A DNA stretch of 64,000 nt from positions 124,001 to 188,000 of the forward strand of contig NZ_PUIV01000004.1 of the NCBI RefSeq assembly GCF_003113265.1, written 5' to 3'. The number at the start of each line of letters is the position of its first letter. Position 1 is the stretch's first letter. A program made the translations under genes and the position numbers. The notes beneath the pieces are model-generated. The model searched no databases, was not told where the DNA came from, and worked only from the letters and a program-made list of their open reading frames with translations. Shown here one piece after another: positions 9,148 through 17,224 of the stretch. The DNA is from Methylosinus sporium (lineage in GTDB: Bacteria > Pseudomonadota > Alphaproteobacteria > Rhizobiales > Beijerinckiaceae).

Positions 9148-9893
9148 CTCGAGCGGGCAAGCGTATCGTAATTCTGGGCGCCGCCTCAGCGATCGCCGAA
9201 GCGACGGCGCGGATCTGGGCGCGCGAAGGAGCGCGCTTCATTCTCGTCGGCCGCGAAAAATCTCGGCTCGACGCGATAGCGGATCATTTGAGACTTTTAG
9301 GCGCAGCGCAGGCGCATCCGCTGGTCCTCGATTGCGCGACGGCCGATGCGGGCGCGGAACTCGCCGCCATGCTGAAAGCCCTCGGCGGTCTCGACGTCAT
9401 GCTGCTCGCCTATGGACTGCTCGGCGAGCCGAAGCGCTTGGAGACGGAGCCAGCTGCGGCGGCCGAGCTGATGCAGACGAATTTTTGCAGCGCCGCCGCC
9501 TGGTGCCTCGCGGCCAGCGCCATTTTGGAGCGGCAGCGCTCCGGCGTTCTTCTCGTCATCGGCTCGGTCGCCGGCGACCGCGGGCGCCGATCGAATTTCG
9601 TCTACGGCGCCAGCAAGGGCGGACTCGCGCGGCTCGTCGAGGGGATAGCGCACAAGCTCGCGCCTGTCGGAGCGCGCGCGGTCGTCGTCAAGCCCGGCTT
9701 CGTCGATACGCCCATGACGGCCGGCGTCGCGAAGAAGGGCTTGCTATGGGCCGATCCCGACACGATCGCGCGGGTCATCGCGCGAGCGGCGGAGAGAGGC
9801 GGCCCCACTGTCTATGCGCCGGCCTTCTGGCGCTGGATCATGCTGGCGATTCGGCATCTTCCAGCCCCGGTTTTCAACAAGCTCGATATTTGA
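9144..9893 (+). CDS. dprE2: DprE2-like short-chain reductase
   Basis: Short-chain dehydrogenase/reductase of 249 residues predicted to reduce the keto intermediate to polyprenylphosphoryl arabinose, acting as a pair with the preceding oxidase. The N-terminus has the NAD(P) motif region ILGAASAIAEATAR and a GRE Arg that favours NADPH. The catalytic Tyr-Lys is in VYGASKGGL, preceded by a Ser in VIGSVAGDRG. Its ATG overlaps the oxidase stop by four bases (ATGA), consistent with stoichiometric translation of a DprE1/DprE2 pair. The fold alone would only say SDR; the DprE2 call rests on operon position. Confidence 0.85.
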   Translation: MTRAGKRIVILGAASAIAEATARIWAREGARFILVGREKSRLDAIADHLRLLGAAQAHPLVLDCATADAGAELAAMLKALGGLDVMLLAYGLLGEPKRLETEPAAAAELMQTNFCSAAAWCLAASAILERQRSGVLLVIGSVAGDRGRRSNFVYGASKGGLARLVEGIAHKLAPVGARAVVVKPGFVDTPMTAGVAKKGLLWADPDTIARVIARAAERGGPTVYAPAFWRWIMLAIRHLPAPVFNKLDI

Positions 9894-9902
9894 GGTTCGT
9901 CC

Positions 9903-10337
9903 ATGACGACGCAAAGCGACAGCGACATGAGAGCCGATGCGAACGCGCGGCAATTCGCCTGCTTTATCGCGCTCGGCGGCTGCGCCGCTCTGGCGAATTG
10001 GCTTTCGCGCTTTGCGCTGGAGCGGATCGTGAGCTTTCCGCTCGCCATCGCCATCGCCTATATGATCGGCATGGTCGTCGCCTTTGCGCTGTTTCGTCGT
10101 TTCGTCTTCCCGGCCTCGCCTCAGCCGCTGGAGCGGCAGGTGAAGTTTTTCGTTCTCGTCAATCTGGCGGGCGTCGCTCAAGTGTGGGCGGTCTCCATGG
10201 CGCTCGTCTATTATGTGTTTCCTGCCCTCCATTTCGCCGGCGCGCTGGCCGAGCCGATCGGACACGGCGTCGCGATCGGCGTCCCAACGCTCTCGAGCTA
10301 TTTCGGGCACAGACTCCTGACCTTCAGAGCGGCCTGA
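9903..10337 (+). CDS. GtrA family membrane protein
   Basis: A small 144-residue protein with four predicted membrane segments, typical of the GtrA/DPMS family. It carries AIAYMIGMVVAFALFRRFVF in the middle and ends SSYFGHRLLTFRA, close to the family C-terminal signature (NFxxxRxxVF). GtrA proteins assist membrane passage of polyprenyl-phosphate-linked sugars, and a GtrA-like protein (Rv3789) is part of the mycobacterial arabinan system. Here it begins nine bases after the DprE2 gene with GAGG before the ATG, so it is probably the flippase or scaffold for the lipid-linked pentose. Confidence 0.85.
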   Translation: MTTQSDSDMRADANARQFACFIALGGCAALANWLSRFALERIVSFPLAIAIAYMIGMVVAFALFRRFVFPASPQPLERQVKFFVLVNLAGVAQVWAVSMALVYYVFPALHFAGALAEPIGHGVAIGVPTLSSYFGHRLLTFRAA

Positions 10338-10370
10338 AGCCGCAGCCTCCGCTAAACACCATCACATCAT

Positions 10371-10399
10371 GCTCCGCGCGCAGGCAAAGCTCGCGGAGC
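10371..10399. terminator. Stem-loop between convergent genes
   Basis: Perfect 8-bp inverted repeat GCTCCGCG/CGCGGAGC with a 13-base loop between the GtrA gene and the convergent GT-C gene. There is no T-tract, so intrinsic termination is doubtful; it may only protect transcript ends. Confidence 0.35.
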
Positions 10400-10417
10400 G
10401 AATGCGCGAGCGGACCT

Positions 10418-12082
10418 TTATTGCGTCCCATGACTCGAGGTCAGCTCTGTGGTCCGGCTGGTTGAGCACGCGCCGCCGGGACGCGAGGAGGAGCGATCGA
10501 CGGTTCGCTGAACTTTCACGATCCTCGGCCGGATCTTCGTGTAGGTGACGCCCGGGCGCGCCACCGACTCCCCGACCGCGAGCTCCGCGAGATCGGCGAT
10601 CGACCAGACGGATCGCGCGCGGTCGAGGCTCGGGAATTCCAGCAGATAATCGACCTTCGTATCGATCACATAGCCGTCATGATCGACCCAGCCGTCGCAA
10701 AGATAGCGGAGCAGGCGAGAATCGGTGATGCCGTCGAGAGAGCGAACTTCGAAATTATCCGTCAGCTCATAACGTGTATCCACTTCCTGCAGGCCGAGCG
10801 TCGCCCGCGCTCCGACCGCGAGCCCGAGCGACTGCGCGAGCTTGGCGGAATTGGCTTCGCGCCGCTCGGGCGCCGCCTGGACCGAATAGAGGCTGTCGGC
10901 ATTGCGCGAGACGTCGCGCCGCAGGCCGAGCTCATAGACGGCGACTCCGACAAAGCCGAGGCTCGATGTCGCGATCATGCCCATGGCGAGCCCGCGCCGC
11001 GGCCAATGCGACTGCGCGACGGCCTGCAATCCGAGCGCCGCCGCGAGCATTCCGAACGGCCATATGAAGATCGTGTAGCGCGCGAAATGAAACGACGGCA
11101 GCACATTGAACAGATAGGCGGCGAGAAACCCGAAGAAGGCCGCGGCCAGCGCTATGATCGTCAGGCGCTCGCTCCGGTCGGACGAATTGCGAAACAGCGC
11201 CCATCCGACGACCGCGAGCGCGGGGACGACAATGCTGAAATAGGCGGCGATCCGAACCAGGACTTTGATGTTGACCGGGACTTTGCCGATCCAGGCGCTT
11301 TCCAGATGCGACGACATCACCCGACGCGCCTGTCCGGCGCCATAGGGCAATTCATGCGAGAAATGCACGAAGATCGCGATATAGGCGAGGATGGCGGCGC
11401 CGAAGACGCCGAGGAAAACGCCGAGCTGGGCGAGCTCCCGAACCATGCGCCTCCCGAACCAATGGGCTCCCGCGAGCCGCACGGTCACGAGAATGAGCAG
11501 CAGCGGAAGCGCTTCCGGGCGCAGCCAGAAGAGCGCGCCGGCAAGCAGGCCCGCGATCGCGTCCTGGCGGAGCGTCGGCCCCTGTCTCTCATCGTACCAG
11601 CGAAATAGGAGCGTGAGATAAAAATAGGCGCAGGCGAAGGCGGCGAACACCGCATTCTCGGTGCCGCTCATGCCATTGTAGACGCTGCCCGGCAGCCACA
11701 GAGTGAGGAGCGCCGCGAGCTCGCGCCAGGGGCGGCGCAGACCAATTCGCCCGGCGACGAGAAAGGTGACGCCGGCAGTCGCATAGAGGCCCGCGAGGCA
11801 AATGATTTTCACGGCGAGCGGAGTCATGGCGGCGCCGACGACCCACATGGCCAGAGCGTCGATCAGCATGAACCCCATGGAGGTTTCGCCGCTGTTGGGC
11901 TGATCCAGATTGAATTCCAGCGGATGGCCGCGCAAGAGATTGCGCGCATAGACGAGGTGAATTTCCGCATCGCCGGAGAATACGGACCAATACAAGAGAG
12001 GATGGAGCAATCCGACGACCGCCACGAAAGCGATCAGATAGGCTTCCCCCCTGAAATAGCGTTCGTAAAAAGACACGAGCAT
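10418..12082 (-). CDS. GT-C membrane glycosyltransferase, candidate arabinofuranosyltransferase
   Basis: A polytopic membrane protein of 554 residues with about ten hydrophobic segments and a soluble C-terminal tail. After the first membrane segment comes SGDAEIHLVYARNLLRGHP followed by FNLDQPNSGETSMGFML. This mirrors the periplasmic-loop signature (Asp pair, RYxxN, GxxSP) of polyprenyl-phosphate-dependent GT-C enzymes such as mycobacterial AftB and related proteins. It converges on the operon that should make polyprenyl-phospho-arabinose, so it is the obvious candidate user of that donor, transferring in the periplasm. ATG 12082 has GGAG just upstream; ATG 12157 would add 25 residues. The acceptor is unknown. 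Confidence 0.75.
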   Translation of the reverse strand: MLVSFYERYFRGEAYLIAFVAVVGLLHPLLYWSVFSGDAEIHLVYARNLLRGHPLEFNLDQPNSGETSMGFMLIDALAMWVVGAAMTPLAVKIICLAGLYATAGVTFLVAGRIGLRRPWRELAALLTLWLPGSVYNGMSGTENAVFAAFACAYFYLTLLFRWYDERQGPTLRQDAIAGLLAGALFWLRPEALPLLLILVTVRLAGAHWFGRRMVRELAQLGVFLGVFGAAILAYIAIFVHFSHELPYGAGQARRVMSSHLESAWIGKVPVNIKVLVRIAAYFSIVVPALAVVGWALFRNSSDRSERLTIIALAAAFFGFLAAYLFNVLPSFHFARYTIFIWPFGMLAAALGLQAVAQSHWPRRGLAMGMIATSSLGFVGVAVYELGLRRDVSRNADSLYSVQAAPERREANSAKLAQSLGLAVGARATLGLQEVDTRYELTDNFEVRSLDGITDSRLLRYLCDGWVDHDGYVIDTKVDYLLEFPSLDRARSVWSIADLAELAVGESVARPGVTYTKIRPRIVKVQRTVDRSSSRPGGACSTSRTTELTSSHGTQ

Positions 12083-12452
12083 CTCATTCTCCAAATTGAA
12101 GAATTGCCGGACGATGAACCGGCCCGTCGAATAAGGATTATGGTCCTCTTCGCCCATTCCGAAGAGACGAATTGCGCTCGGAGCGCAGCGGAGAAATCAG
12201 CTTCGCTCTTTGGGCCGATCAATGTCGCGCGGATGGCCGCTCCGCCGAAATGCGGACTATTACCCGTGAGCCGAAAAGCGGGAGCCAAGACGCGGCGCGC
12301 GGCTCCTCGGCAGGCCCGGGCGAGCCGGTCGAGGAGCCGGAGTGCGAGCAGCTGCGGCGTCGTCGAGGGGCGCCGTTCCCCGCTTGCTCATCGCCCTGCG
12401 CTCCATTAGTCATGAAAGCGCAACAGAGCGCATCCGGGAGGGCGCGGGCCCC
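12083..12452. other. Intergenic region between divergent genes
   Basis: Holds the promoters of the GT-C gene (minus) and the small twin-membrane protein (plus). I see no gene. If the GT-C protein starts at 12157 its first 25 codons lie here. GGGAGG at about 12436 is the ribosome site of the plus-strand gene. Confidence 0.5.
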
Positions 12453-12644
12453 ATGATGTCCAGCTGGTCCAATATCGCCGTCATGGGCGCGGTCGCCGCC
12501 GTCGCGATCGTCGTGCTGCTCGGCCTCGGCAATGTGCTGCGCGGGGGCGACGGCAATCTCTCGCAAAAGCTGATGCGCTGGCGCGTGGGCTTGCAATTTT
12601 GCGCGCTGCTGCTGATCCTGACGATCCTCGCCTTCCGTCATTAG
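12453..12644 (+). CDS. Twin-transmembrane HIG1-like small protein
   Basis: Sixty-three residues with two membrane segments (about 7-26 and 44-62) separated by a short basic loop, GDGNLSQKLMRWRVGLQF. The SQKLMRWRVxxQ pattern is typical of the alphaproteobacterial twin-transmembrane proteins with a HIG1 (hypoxia-induced) domain, which in mitochondria assist cytochrome oxidase assembly. It is followed after 11 bases by the cobalamin adenosyltransferase, an arrangement seen often in Rhizobiales. GGGAGG precedes the two adjacent ATG codons; ATG 12456 is equally possible. Confidence 0.85.
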   Translation: MMSSWSNIAVMGAVAAVAIVVLLGLGNVLRGGDGNLSQKLMRWRVGLQFCALLLILTILAFRH

Positions 12645-12655
12645 AGGAGCCGCCG

Positions 12656-13234
12656 ATGGTCCGCCTCGACAAAATCTACACACGCGGCGGCGACGCCGGC
12701 GCCACCTCGCTCATCGGCGGCCAGCGCCGCCGCAAGGACGATCTGCGCGTCGAGGCCTATGGCGCCGTGGACGAGACCAACGCCGCCGTCGGCCTCGCCC
12801 GCCTCGCCACGGGCGAAGATGCGGCCCTCGACGCCATGCTGGCGCGCATTCAGAACGACCTCTTCGATCTCGGCGCCGAGTTGGCGACGCCGGTCGCGCC
12901 CGGCGAGACTTTGCCCGAGCACAGCCTCGCCATCGTGCAATCGCAGGTCGATCGGCTGGAGCGCGAGATCGACGCGCTGAACGCCCCGCTCGCGCCGCTC
13001 AAATCTTTCGTGCTGCCGGGCGGAACGGCGGCGGCCGCGCATCTCCACCTCGCCCGCACGGTGAGCCGCCGCGCCGAGCGGATAATGGTGGCGCTCGCCA
13101 ACGCCCCGGACGAATCCGTCGGCGAGACGGCGCTACGCTATGTCAACCGCCTCTCCGATTTCCTCTTCGTCGCGGCGCGCTACGCCAATAAGGACGCGGG
13201 CGATGTGCTGTGGACGCCGGGCGCGACGCGCTGA
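12656..13234 (+). CDS. Cob(I)alamin adenosyltransferase, PduO type
   Basis: Transfers the adenosyl group of ATP to cob(I)alamin to make adenosylcobalamin. The 192-residue protein has the full PduO/MMAB pattern: the ATP-binding N-terminus IYTRGGDAGATSLIGG, the AYGAVDETNAAVGLA helix, FVLPGG and the C-terminal RRAERI plus YVNRLSDFLFVAARY. GGAG lies eight bases upstream of the ATG. In a methylotroph adenosylcobalamin would serve mutases such as those of the ethylmalonyl-CoA pathway, though neither mutase nor other cobalamin genes are in this window. Confidence 0.95.
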   Translation: MVRLDKIYTRGGDAGATSLIGGQRRRKDDLRVEAYGAVDETNAAVGLARLATGEDAALDAMLARIQNDLFDLGAELATPVAPGETLPEHSLAIVQSQVDRLEREIDALNAPLAPLKSFVLPGGTAAAAHLHLARTVSRRAERIMVALANAPDESVGETALRYVNRLSDFLFVAARYANKDAGDVLWTPGATR

Positions 13235-13237
13235 AGC

Positions 13238-13801
13238 TCAGCGCTCGGCCTTGTCCGCGAGCCAGCTCGCGAGCTTCAGATCGGAAAGCGCGCCGATCTC
13301 CGTGACCAGTCGGCCATTGGCGGCGACCAGCGCGGTGAAGGGCAATTCGCCCGCCCAGGCCTGATCCACCTCGAAATAGAGCCGCTCCACGAAACGATCG
13401 GCGAAAGCGAAATTGGCGGCCTGCCGCAGCCCCGCCTTCTCCATGCGGGACAAGGCGCGATGGCGGTCGCTCTCCGGATCGGCATTGACGAAGACGAAAT
13501 CCACGCCCGACGTCTCCCGGGCGAGCTTCGCCCAATCGGCGAGCTCGGCGACACAGATGGAACAGGTCACCGACCAGAAATGCACGATGAGTGGCCGGCC
13601 GGCGTGGGCCTTGCGGATGGCGTCGAAAGAGCCGCGCGCGAAAGGCGCGATCTCCGGCTTCGAGACCGCCTGCCCCGAGACGGCCTCGCCGGTTGCGATT
13701 TGCGGCGCGGTGGCCTGCGACCAGCCGACTTGCGGCCAACCGACTTGCGCCGTGGCGCAGGCGGCGGCGGCGAACAGCGCCCGTCTCATCCTCGCGCGCA
13801 T
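13238..13801 (-). CDS. Exported TlpA/peroxiredoxin-like thioredoxin-fold protein
   Basis: A 187-residue protein with an N-terminal signal sequence (MRARMRRALFAAAACATAQ) and a thioredoxin fold. The active site reads FWSVTCSICVAEL, a CSIC pair in the place of CxxC, after a typical LIVHFWS strand. VNADPESDRHR and the cis-Pro region LPFTALVAANGR follow. It probably reduces or isomerises disulfides, or serves cytochrome maturation, in the periplasm. AGGAG lies eight bases before the ATG. The region about residues 19-30 contains a short degenerate repeat of the type VGWPQVGWSQ. Convergent with the adenosyltransferase with only three bases between stops. Confidence 0.85.
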   Translation of the reverse strand: MRARMRRALFAAAACATAQVGWPQVGWSQATAPQIATGEAVSGQAVSKPEIAPFARGSFDAIRKAHAGRPLIVHFWSVTCSICVAELADWAKLARETSGVDFVFVNADPESDRHRALSRMEKAGLRQAANFAFADRFVERLYFEVDQAWAGELPFTALVAANGRLVTEIGALSDLKLASWLADKAER

Positions 13802-13991
13802 GTCTGACACTCCTGTTTCTGCCGCTCTTTTCCACCACATAGCGGAAATCGCAAAGAGATGCGAGCCCGAGACGGCGCGGCGACCACGACGCGGAAAAGG
13901 GCCGCCGACCGTCGATTTGCGCCCGTCGCACTGTGTTGTTAAGTCTGGGATCAGCGGCGCGGCGGCGCGCCGACCAACCGATCCGCCCCCC

Positions 13992-15395
13992 ATGTCCGAC
14001 ACGACCCATACAGCCAACGACCCGGCCGCCCGCAAGGCCGCGGCCGCAAAAGCCTCGATCGCCGCCAGCGCCGCGCTGACGCTCGCCAAGCTCGTGGCCG
14101 GCCTCGCCTCGGGCTCGCTGGCGCTGATTTCGGAGGCCGGCCATTCGGCCGCCGACGTCGCCGCCACAGTGCTCACCTATGTCGCCGTGCGCCAGGCCGA
14201 GAAGCCGGCGGACGAGCGGCACCATTATGGCCATGGCAAGGTCGAATCGCTCGCTGCGCTGATCGAGACCGGGCTGCTCTTCGGCCTCGCGCTGGTCGTC
14301 GCCGGCCAGGCGGCGCGACGGCTCGGCGAGCCGGAAGTCGAGATCGACGCCGGCTGGCCGATCTTCGCCGTGCTCTTCTTCTCTATCGTCATCGATTTCG
14401 TGCGCGCCCGGGGCCTTCGCGCCGTGGCCGAAGAGACGCAGAGCGACGCGCTCGCCGCCGACGCCCTGCATTTTGCGAGCGATCTCGTCTCCTCGGCTCT
14501 GGTCATTCTCGGCCTCGCCGCGACGCGCGCCGGCTTCGCCCAGGGCGATGCGCTGGCCGCGATCGGGGTCGCCGCCTTCATCGCTATCGCCGGCTACAGG
14601 CTCGGCCGCCGCACGGTGGCGACGCTGCTCGACGCCGCGCCGCAGGAGCTGGTGCCGCAAATTCAGGAAATTCTGCGCGCCACGCCCGGCGTCATAGCGG
14701 TGGAGAGCCTGCGCCTGCGCACCGCCGGGCCGAAAGTGATGGGCGAGGCGGTCATCGGCGTCGCGCGCACGCTGCCCCTGGAGCGCGCGGCGCGCATAAA
14801 GGAGGACGCCAATTCCGCGATTCTGCGCGCCATTCCCAGCGCGCAGATCGCGCTCGCCACACGTCCGATCGCGCTCGACGACGAGACCGTAATCGAGCGC
14901 ATCCTGCTCGTCGCCGCGCGCCGCCGCATTCAGGTGCATCACATCATCGCGCAAACGGTGGGCGAACGCCTCTCCATCACGCTGGATATGGAGCTCGACG
15001 GCGGCATGTCGCATGGGCGCGCGCATCAGATCGCCTGCGATCTCGAGCAGGCGATTCGCGAGGAATTCGGCGAATCGATCGAAATCGAAACGCATATCGA
15101 GCCTTCCGAGCCGCAATTGCTCGCCGGCCAGGATGCCGAGCCGCAGACGCAGCGCGCGATCGCCGACGCCCTCGCGCGTCATGCCGCGCGCGGCGGAAAA
15201 GTCAGCGACGTCCACGATGTCCGCGCACGCGAGACGGCGGAGGGGCTGGTCGTCAATTATCATTGCTGCGTCGATCCGCAGCTCTCCGTCGACGCCACGC
15301 ACGCGGCCGTCGACGAAGTGGAGCGCGCCATGCGCAACGAATTTCCGAACATCCTGCGAATTGCGGGACATGCGGAAATAAACGACCATTCTTGA
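13992..15395 (+). CDS. Cation diffusion facilitator (zinc/iron/cobalt efflux)
   Basis: A 467-residue inner-membrane divalent metal/proton antiporter. Six membrane segments occupy about residues 25-210. Metal-site residues include SEAGHSAADV on helix II and a YGHGKVESLAAL loop, then DALHFASDLVSS on helix V (the H/DxxxD pair). The C-terminus is longer than the roughly 300-residue FieF standard: after the first cytoplasmic ferredoxin-like domain a second similar domain follows (about 310-467), a known architecture of double-tail CDF proteins. The ATG is the first plausible start after the divergent thioredoxin-like gene; the shared 190-bp gap must hold both promoters. Confidence 0.9.
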   Translation: MSDTTHTANDPAARKAAAAKASIAASAALTLAKLVAGLASGSLALISEAGHSAADVAATVLTYVAVRQAEKPADERHHYGHGKVESLAALIETGLLFGLALVVAGQAARRLGEPEVEIDAGWPIFAVLFFSIVIDFVRARGLRAVAEETQSDALAADALHFASDLVSSALVILGLAATRAGFAQGDALAAIGVAAFIAIAGYRLGRRTVATLLDAAPQELVPQIQEILRATPGVIAVESLRLRTAGPKVMGEAVIGVARTLPLERAARIKEDANSAILRAIPSAQIALATRPIALDDETVIERILLVAARRRIQVHHIIAQTVGERLSITLDMELDGGMSHGRAHQIACDLEQAIREEFGESIEIETHIEPSEPQLLAGQDAEPQTQRAIADALARHAARGGKVSDVHDVRARETAEGLVVNYHCCVDPQLSVDATHAAVDEVERAMRNEFPNILRIAGHAEINDHS

Positions 15396-15497
15396 GCGCG
15401 CCGGAGCGATTTGCGCCGCGCTTCGCATATTGTCTTTTGGAAAAAATGCGGCTATCCGTAGCCGGAAATAATCGAATATTTTTTCGAGGCCGCGATC

Positions 15498-16163
15498 ATG
15501 TCGAATGTCACGGGCAAAGCCTATGGAATGAACGTCATTACGCCGATGAAACCCTGGCGGACATGGTTCAATCGTTTCAGCTTCATGATTTCCCGATCGA
15601 TTCCCACCTCTCTCGGCGGATTGCTCGGCCTCTCCTTCATTCATTTCGCGCGCTGGGCCATCGTCAAGCGCGACCAATGGCCCGATCTCGGCCAGGGCAA
15701 GCAAAATCTCGCCAATGACTATCTGCTGTTCTGCAGCAATTTCAACGGCACCTGGGATCAATATATCGACGCTTTCGCCGACGGCCTGCCCAACGGCCTC
15801 GATCTTCTGTGGTACACGAGCACGAAATATCCGCATTCCGTGCCGATCACGCCGTTCAAGAATTATATTCGCGCCAATCAGATCGACACGAATTATTATT
15901 ACAATTCCGTTCCCGGCGCCGCGCAGCCCGATGTGAAGGCGGCGCTGCGCGTGCGGCGCGCGCTGCTCGTGCTCGCGCAGGCCCACGCCTCTTCGACGCC
16001 CGAGCAGTTCCGCGCGCTCTATGTGCGCCACCTCGTCTCCGTGCAGAACGACCTCGGCTATGAGGGCTATGCGCCGGTCGCCAGCAACGACACCGAGAAT
16101 GCGGAACGAGACCGCGCGGATTATCTGGCCAACGCCGGCGCTCTCGCGCTGGCCGCCCGCTGA
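15498..16163 (+). CDS. Unknown protein, first gene of DyP/P450 island
   Basis: I do not recognise the 221-residue product by name. It carries a conserved-looking core: IHFARWAIV (about residue 51), DYLLFCSNFNGTWDQYIDAFAD and GLDLLWYTS (about 95-100), then PFKNYIRANQIDTNYYY. The next gene product has the same blocks in the same order (HFARFVVID, FLFFSADFDAA, SFAKYIADCQIETT), so the two appear to be distant paralogues. It has no clear signal peptide; residues 35-52 are moderately hydrophobic. It is followed in the same direction by the paralogue, a DyP peroxidase and a P450, suggesting a joint oxidative function. The AT-rich stretch at 15425-15490 may hold the promoter. Confidence 0.75.
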   Translation: MSNVTGKAYGMNVITPMKPWRTWFNRFSFMISRSIPTSLGGLLGLSFIHFARWAIVKRDQWPDLGQGKQNLANDYLLFCSNFNGTWDQYIDAFADGLPNGLDLLWYTSTKYPHSVPITPFKNYIRANQIDTNYYYNSVPGAAQPDVKAALRVRRALLVLAQAHASSTPEQFRALYVRHLVSVQNDLGYEGYAPVASNDTENAERDRADYLANAGALALAAR

Positions 16164-16228
16164 TCCGTTTCGTTCGACGATCAAGAACTCCCTCGCGACG
16201 ATCGAGAATTTTCCCGAAAGAGGACGCC

Positions 16229-17215
16229 ATGCCGACCTTCGACAGCGGAGCCTATTTCCTCACGACCCTCATTCCGATCAGCACCGCGCCGATCTTCGAG
16301 GAGAGCGGCGGCTCGGCCTCGCCCGCTCATGCGCTGCGCAAGCGGCTGTCGCTGCTGCCGCGCGGAGAGCGCAGCCCATTCGCGCGCAGCTCGCGCAATC
16401 ATTTCGCCCGTTTCGTCGTCATCGACGATGTCGCCTATAATGGCCGCGAGCAACCCAACACGCTGCTGGTCGCCGCCGCTCCGGCTCTATCCATCGACCA
16501 GAAATACAAAGACATGCTCAATCCGGTGATCGCGCAGCCGCAAGATCGCCTCTCCTGTCCATTCCTCTTCTTCTCCGCTGATTTCGACGCGGCGAGCGGC
16601 GCGGATTCCGAGCGCGACGCCTATCTTCGCGATCTGTGGATTCGATCGGAAGCGGAGTTGAAGGACATATTCAAATATTGCCTCGGCTTCGAGGCGCGCG
16701 TTACCGACGCCGCGAGCTTCGCCAAATATATCGCCGACTGCCAGATCGAGACGACGATGCCGTTCCACGATTACTGGCTCGACGGCGTGCCGGCGGACCA
16801 GCTGCCGAATCTGTCGCTACAGAAGCTCGGCCTCGTCGGGCTGGGCATTTTGGCGGCCGTCGCGGCGCTCGTCTATTTCTGGCTGCTGCCCGCTTTCCTG
16901 CAGGGTTTCCTCGGCGCGCTGATCGCGCTCGTCGCCGGCGTCGCGGCCGCTGGAGCCTCCATCTATTTCTACGTTCTGGACTTCGGCAAGAAGCCCTTTC
17001 CAGCGGCGCCGAACTCCACTCTGCCGGAGGTTCTCAAGGCGCTCTATCTACGTCGCGAATTCACGCGCTTCGCCATCGATCGCCAGTTCGACGCGGCGGG
17101 CTCGGACGAAGCCTCGGCGCAGAGCCTCTACGACTCGTTCAAATCTTTCATCGACGCCAACAAGCCGGACGACGTCGCAGAACCGACGCAAAAGGCCGGG
17201 GCCATCGGAATCTAG
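16229..17215 (+). CDS. Unknown protein with two membrane segments, paralogue of preceding gene
   Basis: A 328-residue protein whose first 190 residues share ordered motifs with the upstream product: HFARFVVIDD, CPFLFFSADFDAA, IFKYCLGFEARV and FAKYIADCQIETTMPF. Two adjacent membrane helices follow (about 205-250: LVGLGILAAVAALVYFWLL and FLGALIALVAGVAAAGASIY), then a soluble tail with YLRREFTRFAIDRQ. It is thus likely a membrane-anchored form of the same domain. A purine-rich site (AAAGAGG) precedes the ATG. The DyP peroxidase gene starts only nine bases after its stop, so they are almost certainly cotranscribed. Function unknown. Confidence 0.75.
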   Translation: MPTFDSGAYFLTTLIPISTAPIFEESGGSASPAHALRKRLSLLPRGERSPFARSSRNHFARFVVIDDVAYNGREQPNTLLVAAAPALSIDQKYKDMLNPVIAQPQDRLSCPFLFFSADFDAASGADSERDAYLRDLWIRSEAELKDIFKYCLGFEARVTDAASFAKYIADCQIETTMPFHDYWLDGVPADQLPNLSLQKLGLVGLGILAAVAALVYFWLLPAFLQGFLGALIALVAGVAAAGASIYFYVLDFGKKPFPAAPNSTLPEVLKALYLRREFTRFAIDRQFDAAGSDEASAQSLYDSFKSFIDANKPDDVAEPTQKAGAIGI

Positions 17216-17224
17216 GGGCGGAAA

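Noticed and set aside
13143-16184. 1013-codon open frame on the minus strand
   Set aside because: It runs antisense through the cation transporter and the first unknown gene; only its last part coincides with the real thioredoxin-like gene. The rest is Arg/Gly/His-rich and typical of GC-rich antisense frames.
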